A DNA stretch of 64,000 nt from Pseudopedobacter sp044361595 (GTDB lineage: Bacteria > Bacteroidota > Bacteroidia > Sphingobacteriales > Sphingobacteriaceae), in the NCBI GenBank assembly GCA_044361595.1, contig JBIKIN010000001.1, positions 186,001 to 250,000 of the forward strand, in the 5' to 3' direction. Position 1 is the stretch's first letter; each line of letters begins with the position of its first letter. The translations under genes were made by a program, and so were the position numbers. Shown piece by piece: positions 43,993 to 53,104 of this stretch. The notes beneath the pieces are model-generated. The model saw only the letters and a list, made by a program, of their open reading frames with translations, ran no database searches and was not told where the DNA came from.

Positions 43993-46401
43993 ATGGATTT
44001 TTTACAAACTAACTTAATTTATTTTATTCCAGTTTTAGGTCTAATAGGTATTCTAGTGATGATTTCTAAATCAATTTGGGTTTCTAAGCAAGATGCTGGA
44101 GATGCAAAAATGACAGAATTAGCTGGATACATTGCCGATGGCGCAATGGCGTTTTTAAAAGCAGAATGGAAAGTACTGAGCATTTTCGTATTGTTTGCTT
44201 CTGCTTTATTAGCTTACAGCGGTACTATTCACGAGGTAAATGGAAAAGAAATTCATTCTAGCTGGATTATCTCTATCTCTTTTATTATTGGCGCCGTATT
44301 TTCTGCTTATGCAGGATATATTGGAATGAGAGCAGCTACAAAAGCTAACGTTAGAACAACCCAAGCTGCAAGAACAAGTTTAAAACAAGCGCTTAAAGTT
44401 TCTTTTACTGGCGGAACGGTAATGGGATTAGGCGTTGCTGGTTTAGCTATATTAGGATTAGGCGGTTTGTTTATTGCGTTTTTAGCCATTTTTAAAGATT
44501 TAGGTACTGATACTGTAAAAACAGCTATTGAAGTATTAACAGGCTTTTCTCTTGGCGCAGAGTCTATTGCTTTATTTGCTCGAGTGGGCGGTGGTATTTA
44601 TACCAAAGCTGCCGACGTTGGCGCCGATTTAGTAGGTAAAGTAGAAGCTGGTATTCCTGAGGATGATGTACGTAACCCTGCAACTATTGCAGATAACGTA
44701 GGAGATAACGTGGGTGATGTTGCTGGTATGGGTGCCGATTTATTTGGTTCTTATGTAGCAACTATTTTAGCTACCATGGTTTTAGGTCAAGAAATTGAAG
44801 CTAGCACCGATGCCTTTGGCGGAATGTCTCCAATCTTATTACCTATGGTAATTTGTGGTTTAGGAATTTTATTCTCTATAGTAGGAACTTGGTTTGTAAC
44901 CATAAAAGACGAAAAATCTAACGTACAAACTGCTTTAAATTTAGGTAACTGGTCCTCTATTGCAATTACAGGTATTGCATCTTATTTTATTGTAATGTGG
45001 ATGTTGCCTGCTAATTTAAGTATGCGTGGTTATGAGTTTGCTAACATCAATGTTTTCTATGCCATTCTAGTAGGTTTAGTTGTAGGAACTATTATGAGTG
45101 TAATTACCGAATACTATACAGCTATGGGTAAAGCGCCTGTAGACTCAATCGTTCAACAATCTTCTACTGGTCACGCTACCAACATTATTGCAGGTTTATC
45201 TGTAGGCATGAAATCTACTGTAATTCCAATTTTAACCCTTGCGGGAGGAATTATGGCTTCTTACTATTTTGCTGGTTTATATGGTGTTGCAATTGCAGCA
45301 GCAGGTATGATGGCTACAACAGCTATGCAATTAGCTATTGATGCTTTCGGACCAATTGCTGATAACGCTGGTGGTATCGCAGAAATGGCACAATTACCTC
45401 CAGAAGTTAGAGAACGTACAGATAATTTAGATGCAGTAGGTAATACAACTGCCGCAACAGGTAAAGGTTTTGCTATTGCTTCCGCAGCTTTAACTTCTCT
45501 TGCTTTATTTGCTGCCTTTGTAGGTATTGCAGGTATTGATGCTATTGACATTTACAAAGCTCCAGTTTTAGCTGGTTTATTTGTAGGTGGTATGATTCCT
45601 TTTATTTTCTCTGCACTTTGTATCCAAGCCGTAGGAAAAGCTGCAATGGATATGGTTAACGAAGTTCGTCGTCAGTTTAGAGAGATTCCTGGAATTTTGG
45701 AGTATAAAGCTAAACCTGAGTACGAAAAATGTGTTGCTATCTCTACAAAAGCATCTATTCGTGAGATGATGTTGCCAGGAGCTATTGCCTTAATTACTCC
45801 AGTAGTTGTAGGTTTTATTTTTGGTGCCGAAGTTTTAGGTGGATTATTAGCTGGGGTTACAGTTTCTGGGGTATTGATGGGTATTTTCCAATCTAACGCT
45901 GGTGGTGCTTGGGATAATGCTAAAAAATCGTTCGAAAAAGGAGTATTGATCAATGGCGAGATGTATTACAAAAAATCAGAACCACACAAGGCTTCTGTAA
46001 CTGGTGATACTGTAGGTGATCCTTTCAAAGACACTTCTGGACCATCCATGAATATTTTGATTAAATTGATGTCTATTGTTTCTTTGGTTATTGCGCCATA
46101 CATTGCTCAGCCTTCTGAAACGGGAATAGCCGCTACGCATAAAACGCACCATGCCACAGAAATGACTGCTAGTATGACTTGCTCTCCAGAAATGATGGCT
46201 AAAATGAAAGCTGAAGGTAAAGAATGTACCCCAGAAATGATGGCTGCAATGCATAAAGAAGGCGAGAAATGTTCACCAGAAATGATGGCTAAAATGAAAG
46301 CTGAAGGTAAAGAATGCACCCCAGAAATGATGGTGGAAGCAAAAAAATCAGGAATGAGCTGCTGCGAGAAGCCTGGTTTAGCAGATCGTTTTAAGAAATA
46401 A
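43993..46401 (+). CDS. hppA: K+-dependent membrane pyrophosphatase with Cys/Met-repeat C-terminal tail
   Basis: 802 residues, about 16 membrane helices. It couples PPi hydrolysis to H+ and/or Na+ export. Substrate-binding motifs GADLVGKVEAGIPEDD and DNVGDNVGD are intact, and GNTTAATGKG carries the Ala that marks the K+-dependent class (Lys in K+-independent enzymes). Whether it pumps H+ or Na+ is not decided here. Unusually, after the last helix the protein continues for about 100 residues: a His/Thr linker, then four 15-residue units (46180-46359) of the type C(S/T)PEMMAKMKAEGKE, then CCEKPG. Ends near a terminator at 46498. Confidence 0.95.
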   Translation: MDFLQTNLIYFIPVLGLIGILVMISKSIWVSKQDAGDAKMTELAGYIADGAMAFLKAEWKVLSIFVLFASALLAYSGTIHEVNGKEIHSSWIISISFIIGAVFSAYAGYIGMRAATKANVRTTQAARTSLKQALKVSFTGGTVMGLGVAGLAILGLGGLFIAFLAIFKDLGTDTVKTAIEVLTGFSLGAESIALFARVGGGIYTKAADVGADLVGKVEAGIPEDDVRNPATIADNVGDNVGDVAGMGADLFGSYVATILATMVLGQEIEASTDAFGGMSPILLPMVICGLGILFSIVGTWFVTIKDEKSNVQTALNLGNWSSIAITGIASYFIVMWMLPANLSMRGYEFANINVFYAILVGLVVGTIMSVITEYYTAMGKAPVDSIVQQSSTGHATNIIAGLSVGMKSTVIPILTLAGGIMASYYFAGLYGVAIAAAGMMATTAMQLAIDAFGPIADNAGGIAEMAQLPPEVRERTDNLDAVGNTTAATGKGFAIASAALTSLALFAAFVGIAGIDAIDIYKAPVLAGLFVGGMIPFIFSALCIQAVGKAAMDMVNEVRRQFREIPGILEYKAKPEYEKCVAISTKASIREMMLPGAIALITPVVVGFIFGAEVLGGLLAGVTVSGVLMGIFQSNAGGAWDNAKKSFEKGVLINGEMYYKKSEPHKASVTGDTVGDPFKDTSGPSMNILIKLMSIVSLVIAPYIAQPSETGIAATHKTHHATEMTASMTCSPEMMAKMKAEGKECTPEMMAAMHKEGEKCSPEMMAKMKAEGKECTPEMMVEAKKSGMSCCEKPGLADRFKK
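46180..46359 (+). repeat. four tandem 45-bp units encoding C(S/T)PEMM repeats in hppA
   Basis: Units at 46180-46224, 46225-46269, 46270-46314, 46315-46359. Units 1 and 3 are almost identical at nucleotide level, and 1+2 versus 3+4 look like a 90-bp duplication. The repeats stay in frame and encode Cys, Met-Met, Lys and Glu at fixed spacing. Confidence 0.92.
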
Positions 46402-46961
46402 GCTTACAAAAGCTGAAGGCTGAAGGCTGAAAGCACCATACAAACTGTCAGTCTGAGCGGAATCGAAGCTATTGTCAGGCTGAGCGGAGTCGAAGCCCAA
46501 ATCCCAATCTTGTAAAAAGGTTGGGATTTTTTGTTTTCATTTTACTTGGCACCATTAATGGATATTATACTATCTATAAAATTCTGTTGATTGTAAAATG
46601 ATTTGATAGATTGGCAAAATGGCATCTAGGACATAGGAGTTTCCCAATCTTCCGCTTATGACCAACGAAACGGTACGCGAGCTGGATAACCATTAATCAT
46701 AAATAAAATGTTATCAGCAGAATTTTATTTTTCAAAAATCAGCTGTTTAAGCTTTTATCCTGCGCATCTCTGAATAAAATAAAGTGGGTTTTTAATCCAA
46801 AAAGTATTTCAATCCCTAAGAGTTAACCGTTCGGCGTCATTTCGACCGTAGGGAGAAATCACACAAATAAATCTTAAAAAATCATATCAGTAAATTTTGA
46901 AAATTAGTTCAAAATAGATTTTATCAGTACATTTAAATAGATTAAAAAAATTTGCACCCTT
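46402..46961. other. gene-free stretch with repeats and hppA terminator
   Basis: Contains GCTGAAG microrepeat (46411-46431), two direct copies of a GTCAnnCTGAGCGGAnTCGAAG repeat (46447-46468 and 46474-46495), a terminator (46498-46533) and a divergent copy GTCATTTCGACCGTAGGGAG (46836-46855). The remainder is A+T-rich with no credible frame. Confidence 0.65.
46498..46533 (+). terminator. intrinsic terminator of hppA
   Basis: AAATCCCAA/TTGGGATTT stem with a loop of about 14 nt, followed by TTTG TTTT. Confidence 0.85.
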
Positions 46962-47585
46962 ATGAAAGATTACTTGATAAAACTCATCTTAATATCGGTT
47001 ATAGTTATAATAGTTTCAGGTTGCGGTCATTATGTTTTAAGTAGTACTGGATATATTAGACCTCCAAAAAATTATAGATTTCCTTACGAAAAGAGAGCTA
47101 TACAACTAAAAACTATCGACGTTATAGATACTACCTGTATTTATTACTTACATGACTCTTATTTTAAAAGTGGTGGAGGAACCGGGATTTATGCTGAGAA
47201 GACTTATAAAAGGTCAGAATCATTCATCAGATTTTATGCCGATGGTAGATTAAAACTTCAAGGAACTAAAGGTGAATATCCAAAAATTGAAGATATTAAT
47301 AACATAAACAATGGTTTGGCTGGTTTTTACTTATTAAAAGGCCGGCAAATTAAAATTCAGCTTTACTCAGACATAAATGCAGGATCAGATCAATTGAAAT
47401 ACGGCTATATTGATGATAATGATAATTTGATACTGTATGATGCAAATCCAAGGACCTACATTTCAATCTTTAATTTATTCTCTGAAAAGAATGGACGAAA
47501 ACAGATGGAAAAAGGATATTTTGGAAAAATGAGCTATGAAAAAATATCTGTTAAGGGTATGACCTATATCAATCCTAATTGGTAA
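46962..47585 (+). CDS. hypothetical lipoprotein
   Basis: 207 residues. N-terminal hydrophobic signal with lipobox VSGC (cysteine at about 21) then GHYVLSSTGYIRPP. The mature part is Tyr/Lys/Asp-rich with a pattern (FIRFYADGRLKLQGT, GFYLLKGRQIKIQLYS) common in Bacteroidota lipoproteins of unknown function. Monocistronic; upstream 560 bp has repeats. Confidence 0.75.
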   Translation: MKDYLIKLILISVIVIIVSGCGHYVLSSTGYIRPPKNYRFPYEKRAIQLKTIDVIDTTCIYYLHDSYFKSGGGTGIYAEKTYKRSESFIRFYADGRLKLQGTKGEYPKIEDINNINNGLAGFYLLKGRQIKIQLYSDINAGSDQLKYGYIDDNDNLILYDANPRTYISIFNLFSEKNGRKQMEKGYFGKMSYEKISVKGMTYINPNW

Positions 47586-48002
47586 ACAATTATATTTAAA
47601 TCTATCATCAAACCCAGCTTCTCGAGATGTTAGCTTGCGCTCCTATAAATAAATAAATTGGATTGTAATCCATTAGTCATCTTGCCCGCCTCGGTCTGTG
47701 TCCCCACAGACAGAAAATACAATATGACATCATGATGGTCTGTGAGGACACAGACCATGGAGTGAAAAAGTAGAGCCACTCGACATCTGAGGAAATTTGC
47801 AAAATCTGAGGTAAATATTTAGACTATCAATTTTTTAAAAATCGTAAGTCTGTCTGGAAAAAACCGATTTGACACAACAATAAAGGGTAAAGAAGATGTT
47901 AAATGTTACTTATGCCAGATAAAAAACCTTTTCTGATGGGATGCTGATATGAAATCAGCATGACTGTACAGTGGAAAACGCCCTAATCAGTAAATATAAA
48001 AT
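47586..48002. other. gene-free stretch with paired GGTCTGTG repeats
   Basis: Two palindromic units, GGTCTGTGTCCCCACAGAC (47693-47711) and GGTCTGTGAGGACACAGACC (47737-47756), 25 bp apart; each can fold and they can pair with each other. Related halves occur at 13251-13260 and 29386-29398. No reading frame of note. Confidence 0.65.
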
Positions 48003-48725
48003 CTACTTCAAATCAAATAAACTATTAACTCCTAAAGTTTTCTTACTTAAGAAACCCTCGGCGTGAGGGACATTGATAGATTTACCATATTCTCTAGTTC
48101 TGCCTATAACCAAATCCATAAAAGCAGGATTAGAAATATAAGTAGGCGATTCATTCAACTCAACACCTGGAACATAAAACTGTGTTTTATAAGATCTAAT
48201 TGCTTCAATTTTTTGATCAATATATTCGCTAATATCTATAACAATATCGGGCTTAATAAAAGTGTCTTGAATAATGTGAAGTAATAAGTTTGGACGCCAA
48301 GACTTTTGTAAAATACCGTTTTCAAAAGTCTCTATTTTAGATAGACCTGCTAAAAAACAAGAATCGGTAACTAAATCACATGCTCTACCATGGTCGGGAT
48401 GCCTGTCATAGTAAGCATTGGTAATTACAATCTCCGGCTGATATTTCCTAATAGCTGCAATCACCAGTAATTGATGCTCTTCATCGTTTCTAAAGAACCC
48501 GTCTTTAATCCCTAAATTTTCTCTTACGTCTAAACCTAAAATTTTAGATGCTTCTTGGGCTTCTGCTTTTCTTGTTTCTACTGTTCCTCTAGTTCCTAAT
48601 TCGCCTTTGGTTAAATCTAGAACTCCCACAGTCTTACCTTCGGCTTTGCTTTTTAAAATGGTGCCAGAAGCTGCTAGTTCTACATCATCTGGATGTGCAA
48701 CAATAAATAACAGATCTAATTTCAT
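48003..48725 (-). CDS. bshB1: bacillithiol biosynthesis deacetylase BshB1
   Basis: 240 residues. PIG-L family zinc deacetylase: AHPDDVELAASG supplies the metal-binding HPDD, and RHPDHGRA the catalytic/ligand histidines. It removes the acetyl group from GlcNAc-malate to give GlcN-malate in bacillithiol synthesis. GTRGT and FRNDEEHQ segments match the BshB1 subtype. It overlaps the upstream glutathione peroxidase-like gene by one base (TAATG), linking thiol synthesis to peroxide reduction. Confidence 0.95.
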   Translation of the reverse strand: MKLDLLFIVAHPDDVELAASGTILKSKAEGKTVGVLDLTKGELGTRGTVETRKAEAQEASKILGLDVRENLGIKDGFFRNDEEHQLLVIAAIRKYQPEIVITNAYYDRHPDHGRACDLVTDSCFLAGLSKIETFENGILQKSWRPNLLLHIIQDTFIKPDIVIDISEYIDQKIEAIRSYKTQFYVPGVELNESPTYISNPAFMDLVIGRTREYGKSINVPHAEGFLSKKTLGVNSLFDLK

Positions 48726-49237
48726 TAGTCTTTTTGGGTAGTAGTTAACAGCTTTTGAATCTTCTTTTTAATTTTAGCAGAGTTTGGCTTAGTAAACGAA
48801 TAAAAATAATCTACAACCTCGCCTTTGCTGTTTACTAAATATTTGTGAAAATTCCACCTTGGACTAGAATTCACATTACCATTTAATTTTTTGTTAGCCA
48901 AAAACTTAAATAAAGGCGCTGCATAATCTCCTCTTACCCTAGTTTTCTTAAAAATTGTAAAATGAGTATGGTAATTTATAGCACAAAATTTACCAATAGC
49001 TTCATCGTTAAGTGGTTCTTGCTGGCCAAAATCGTTACTTGGGAAGGCTAAAATTTCGAATTTTTGGGTATCAAATTCATCCCTAAGTTCTTCTAAATCT
49101 TTAAATTGGGGGGTAAAGCCACATTCAGAGGCGGTATTAACTATCAACAATACTTTACCTTTGTACTTGTCTAATTTAATTTTCTCTCCCTTTTGAGTTT
49201 CGGCCTCAAAAGAGTAAATATTCTTTTCGCTCATCAC
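48725..49237 (-). CDS. glutathione peroxidase family (thiol peroxidase)
   Basis: 170 residues. The peroxidatic cysteine is in VNTASECGFTPQ, glutamine in FPSNDFGQQEP and tryptophan in WNFHKYLV, the Cys-type GPx tetrad. In bacteria lacking glutathione these enzymes normally use thioredoxin; the coupling to bshB1 makes a bacillithiol link conceivable. Cytosolic. Translationally coupled to bshB1 (TAATG). Confidence 0.94.
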   Translation of the reverse strand: MMSEKNIYSFEAETQKGEKIKLDKYKGKVLLIVNTASECGFTPQFKDLEELRDEFDTQKFEILAFPSNDFGQQEPLNDEAIGKFCAINYHTHFTIFKKTRVRGDYAAPLFKFLANKKLNGNVNSSPRWNFHKYLVNSKGEVVDYFYSFTKPNSAKIKKKIQKLLTTTQKD

Positions 49238-49241
49238 TAAA

Positions 49242-49847
49242 TTAATAACTGTAATAGCCAGTAGATTGAATAATAGATTCTATATCTCGTTCTTGGTCGC
49301 GGTCGTATTTATTCTTTAAATTGTGGCCAAAAACTTTTGCTACAGATTGCATTACAAAGGCAGAAACGCCTCCTTTCATATCTTTTACTAAATCAAAACT
49401 ACTATTACCTGTTTCTCTGTCAACTAATTTGATTAAAATTTCTCCTTGCGAGATGGTTAAATTTTTAATTTTATCGTTAAATAAATCTTTAATCTCTTTA
49501 TCACAAGCTTTAACAAGCTGTTTTTGTTTTCTTTTTTCTGTATTAATTGCTAAATCTCTTTCTAATTGACGGTATCTTTGACCGGCATATCTTGCATAAG
49601 GCAAGACCTTTAGCACATTGTACCTTAATCTTTGATAATTTTTATAATCTTCTTCCGATTTAAAAGTTCTTGTTGCAACAACTTTAACTTCGTTTAATAC
49701 AATCCAAGGAAGAACTTCTCCATTGATGTCTATTGTTGCTACCTTAATGGAGTCAAATTTGGTAGTACGTGGTTGAGCATCTTGCGCATTACTTTTAAAT
49801 GCTACAAATGCTAATACACAAAAAAGAAATATTAATTTCGATTTCAT
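49242..49847 (-). CDS. DUF4294 domain protein
   Basis: About 201 residues from the ATG at 49847, which starts the signal peptide MKSKLIFLFCVLAFVAFKSN. The DUF4294 core (LPWIVLNEVKVVATRTFK, YQRLRYNVLKVLPYARYAG) fills the protein, with a long helical middle. Exported, function unknown, typical of Bacteroidota. It is 4 bp upstream of the GPx gene, so the three genes 49847-48003 form one operon. Confidence 0.9.
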   Translation of the reverse strand: MKSKLIFLFCVLAFVAFKSNAQDAQPRTTKFDSIKVATIDINGEVLPWIVLNEVKVVATRTFKSEEDYKNYQRLRYNVLKVLPYARYAGQRYRQLERDLAINTEKRKQKQLVKACDKEIKDLFNDKIKNLTISQGEILIKLVDRETGNSSFDLVKDMKGGVSAFVMQSVAKVFGHNLKNKYDRDQERDIESIIQSTGYYSY

Positions 49848-49953
49848 AATTTTAAAGTACAAATTTATACCTATTAATTCATAAAAATGATAATAAGTAA
49901 CCCAATTTTTGTTAATTTAAAACCATAAAACGTTATATACGTAATATTATTGA

Positions 49954-52182
49954 ATGAAAGATTACATAATTGATATAGAGGCCGAAAAATCAGAGATTTT
50001 AAAAAGATATAGAGCACTGCTTAGAGCCTGTAAATCAACACTTAAAAAGGGTGATAAGCGTATGATTAGAATGGCGTTTGACTTGGCTGTAGAAAGCCAT
50101 AAGGAAATGCGTCGTAAATCTGGCGAGCCCTATATCTATCATCCAATTGCTGTTGCACAAATTGCTGCCGAAGAAATTGGCTTGGGTACAACTTCTATTG
50201 TTTGTGCGCTATTACACGATGTTGTAGAAGATACAGATATTACTTTAGAAGATATTGAAAGAGATTTTGGTAAAAAAGTAACTAAGATTATTGATGGTTT
50301 AACAAAAATATCGGGAGTTTTTGATGCCAATAGCTCTATGCAGGCAGAAAACTTTAGAAAAATGCTGTTAACCCTTGCAGATGATGTAAGAGTAATTTTA
50401 ATAAAGCTTGCCGATAGGTTGCATAATATGCGAACCATGGATTTTATGCCAAGGGATAAGCAGTTAAAAATATGTTCTGAGACAGTTTATTTATATGCGC
50501 CTCTCGCCCATCGATTAGGTTTATACTCGATAAAATCTGAATTAGAAGATTTATCCATGAAATACATGGAGCCAGAAACCTATAAATTTATTGCTACTAA
50601 ACTAAACGAGAAAAAAGCAGAACGCGAACTTTTTATTAAGGAGTTTATAGGCCCAATCAATCGTATTTTAAAAGAATTAAATTTAGAAGCTAGCGTAGTA
50701 GGTAGGCCAAAATCTATCCATTCTATTTGGAACAAGATGAAGAAAAAGGGTATCCCCTTTGAAGAAGTTTACGATTTATTTGCCATTAGAATAATTTTAG
50801 ATAGTAGCCCAGAAGGTGAAAAATCAGACTCGTGGAAAGCATACTCTATTGTTACGGATTTATATCGTCCAAATCCAGATCGATTAAGAGATTGGATATC
50901 ATCGCCAAAGGCAAACGGGTACGAATCTTTACACACTACCGTAATGGGACCAAAAGGACAATGGGTAGAGGTGCAGATACGCACCCAGCGTATGAACGAA
51001 ATTGCCGAAAAAGGGTTTGCCGCACATTGGAAATATAAAGAATCGTCGTCTGACAGTGGTTTAGATCTATGGGTGAGCAAAGTACGTGAGTTATTGAGCA
51101 ACCCAGAAGCTAACGCCCTAGATTTTTTGGATGATTTTAAAATGAACCTTTTCTCTGACGAGATTTTCATTTTTACGCCAAAAGGAGATTTAATTCAACT
51201 ACCCATAGAAGCAACAGCATTAGATTTTGCTTTCGAGATTCACTCTGACGTAGGCGCAAAATGTATTGGTGCAAAGGTAAATCACAAATTGGTACCGCTT
51301 TCTTATAAACTGCAAAACGGAGATCAAGTAGAAGTAATTACATCTGGCAAGCAAGCACCAAAAGAAGATTGGTTAAATTTTGTGGTTACTGCTAAGGCTA
51401 AGGCCAAAATAAAATCATCGCTAAAAGAAGAGCGTAGGAAAATTGCCGAGGATGGTAAGGAAATTTTAGAGCGTAAGTTAAAATCGCTTAAAATTACCTA
51501 CAATACCGATAATATTCTGAAACTAAGCTATTATTTTAAGCTAAGCTCTACACAAGATGTTTTTTACAACGTAGCCAAAGGGATTATTGATTTAAAAGAT
51601 TTAAAAGAGTTTGCAGCATCGGAAAAAGTAATTGAACAAAAACCTTTTTTAGATAACGATAACGAACAAATTCAGAAATTAATTAAACAAGTAAAAACTA
51701 AAGACAGCGATGTTTTATTAATTGGCGAAGACTTACAAAAAATAGATTATAAACTATCTAATTGTTGCAACCCCATACCAGGCGATGATGTTTTTGGCTT
51801 TGTAACCGTTAGTGATGGAATAAAAATACATCGGACCAATTGCCCTAACGCCACTAAATTAATGTCTAGTTTTGGATATAGAATAGTAAAAGCCAAATGG
51901 ACTAGCCAAAAACAATTGGCATTTTTAACAGGTTTGCGTATAACTGGAATAGACGAAGTAGGCTTAATAAATAACTTAACTCAAGTCATCTCTAACGATT
52001 TTAAGGTAAACATGCGCTCCATTACAGTAGATACCGACCAAGGTATTTTTAACGGTACCATTATGATTTATGTAAACGATACCCAGCATTTGGAAGAATT
52101 AATTGAAAGAATTAAAGAGGTGAAAGGAATATCGGAAGTGATGAGGTTTGACTCTGAAGTGGAGGTTTCTTTGAAAAACTAG
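49954..52182 (+). CDS. bifunctional (p)ppGpp synthetase/hydrolase RelA/SpoT
   Basis: 742 residues. Order: HD hydrolase (about 45-200; YIYHPIAVAQIAAEE, ALLHDVVEDT, LADRLHNMRTM), synthetase (about 230-380; GRPKSIHSIWNKMKKKG, YDLFAIRII, GYESLHTTVMGPKG), TGS domain (about 405-470), helical region with conserved cysteines (NCCNPIPGDD) and C-terminal ACT. Both catalytic sites look complete, so it can make and degrade the alarmone in the stringent response. Starts right after the divergent DUF4294 operon; the two share a 106-bp promoter gap. Confidence 0.96.
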   Translation: MKDYIIDIEAEKSEILKRYRALLRACKSTLKKGDKRMIRMAFDLAVESHKEMRRKSGEPYIYHPIAVAQIAAEEIGLGTTSIVCALLHDVVEDTDITLEDIERDFGKKVTKIIDGLTKISGVFDANSSMQAENFRKMLLTLADDVRVILIKLADRLHNMRTMDFMPRDKQLKICSETVYLYAPLAHRLGLYSIKSELEDLSMKYMEPETYKFIATKLNEKKAERELFIKEFIGPINRILKELNLEASVVGRPKSIHSIWNKMKKKGIPFEEVYDLFAIRIILDSSPEGEKSDSWKAYSIVTDLYRPNPDRLRDWISSPKANGYESLHTTVMGPKGQWVEVQIRTQRMNEIAEKGFAAHWKYKESSSDSGLDLWVSKVRELLSNPEANALDFLDDFKMNLFSDEIFIFTPKGDLIQLPIEATALDFAFEIHSDVGAKCIGAKVNHKLVPLSYKLQNGDQVEVITSGKQAPKEDWLNFVVTAKAKAKIKSSLKEERRKIAEDGKEILERKLKSLKITYNTDNILKLSYYFKLSSTQDVFYNVAKGIIDLKDLKEFAASEKVIEQKPFLDNDNEQIQKLIKQVKTKDSDVLLIGEDLQKIDYKLSNCCNPIPGDDVFGFVTVSDGIKIHRTNCPNATKLMSSFGYRIVKAKWTSQKQLAFLTGLRITGIDEVGLINNLTQVISNDFKVNMRSITVDTDQGIFNGTIMIYVNDTQHLEELIERIKEVKGISEVMRFDSEVEVSLKN

Positions 52183-52209
52183 TAATCTCTGAATTTAAAC
52201 AGCTTAATT

Positions 52210-52764
52210 TCAATTGTATGTGTTAAACTCCTTAAAACTTTTAAAAGTAAAAAAATGGGCAAAAACATAACTTAATAACAAATAAATACCTAATGAGATT
52301 AAATATCCTTTAAAATTTCTATTAAAACTTACTCGCTCATAAGCAGAAATTTTCATTACTTCATAAGAATTACCAATATCTAACCTTCTATTTTTTGAAG
52401 CTAAATACTTTTGGTCATTCTCAATTTGTTGCTGAATACTAAACTCAATAAATTCTGTTTTTAAGGTTTGGTCAAAGAAAATAATCCCTTGGGTAGTTAA
52501 GAATATGGTTGTAAAGTAAATGAAGAAAATAGAGGCTACATATTTAAATCTAAAAATAATTTTAGGACTGTAAAAAGTACTATAAAAAATTAAAGTAAGA
52601 ACAATAATTATTACAAACCTTGGTAAAGTGTACTCACCAGAAATAATAGCAAATCTATTAAATAAATAGAGTATGAATGTGTAACTAGCAGATATAACAG
52701 CTATTAATAAAAGTACTTCCCAAAGTTTTTTAAGGCCTAATTTGTTTATACTTTCTGATTTCAT
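52210..52764 (-). CDS. membrane protein of the peptide/ABC cluster
   Basis: About 184 residues from the ATG at 52764 (MKSESINKLGLKKLWEV); an upstream TTG start is less likely. Three membrane helices in the first 105 residues, a soluble stretch (about 105-150, KTEFIEFSIQQQIENDQKYL) and a last helix near 155-175. No known domain recognised; the layout is reminiscent of DUF4199-type proteins. It overlaps the upstream small ORF by 35 bp and is the last gene of the cluster. Possibly an immunity or accessory protein. Confidence 0.65.
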   Translation of the reverse strand: MKSESINKLGLKKLWEVLLLIAVISASYTFILYLFNRFAIISGEYTLPRFVIIIVLTLIFYSTFYSPKIIFRFKYVASIFFIYFTTIFLTTQGIIFFDQTLKTEFIEFSIQQQIENDQKYLASKNRRLDIGNSYEVMKISAYERVSFNRNFKGYLISLGIYLLLSYVFAHFFTFKSFKEFNTYN

Positions 52765-53104
52765 AATAACTAAAAACAAATATAAGAGTAAAACAAACAG
52801 CAATTAAAAGGTATTCAGAATTATAATTTATACTGAGGTTTAGGCTTCTAGTTTGCCTTGCAGAAAAAAAGATAGCTAAACTGTTAACATACCACTCAAA
52901 AATTGAGTATTGTTTATTTATAAAGCTTAAGGAGGCAATATTTATAAAAACAAACAACAAGTAAAACCAATTATTCTTAAAAAAATACTGCACTAAAGTT
53001 AAAATTAGAAATAAGCAAAAAGTATTTATTATAAATTTAATTGAGAAAACAAAAATTATTGACTTTAAAGAATATAAAATATCTAAATCAATAGACTTAA
53101 ACAT
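52730..53104 (-). pseudogene. C-terminal half of a second ABC permease (frame-shifted from 53083-53421)
   Basis: 124 residues with three to four membrane helices, starting MFKSIDLDILYSLKSI. Its tail YYEIRKYKQIRP resembles the tail of the intact permease at 53390 (IYENRIFKTQK). Together with the 112-residue ORF it has the length and helix order of that 246-residue protein. The frames overlap by 22 bp (53083-53104); a -1 slip there would join them as LLINK-MFKSI. It may be a real frameshift mutation, a sequencing error, or a split gene with coupled restart. Confidence 0.55.

Noticed and set aside
45264..46319. Several minus-strand frames opposite hppA
   Set aside because: They are shadows of the conserved hppA frame; the composition (Ala/Ile/Pro runs, His/Ser-rich) follows from the opposite strand's codons.
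46180..46359. Regular 45-bp repeats as a CRISPR array
   Set aside because: The units are contiguous without unique spacers, lie in frame in hppA and encode a clear amino-acid repeat; no cas genes nearby.
49954..52182. Rel/SpoT as a toxSAS-type alarmone toxin
   Set aside because: It has the full long RSH architecture with HD, synthetase, TGS and ACT domains, so it is the housekeeping enzyme.
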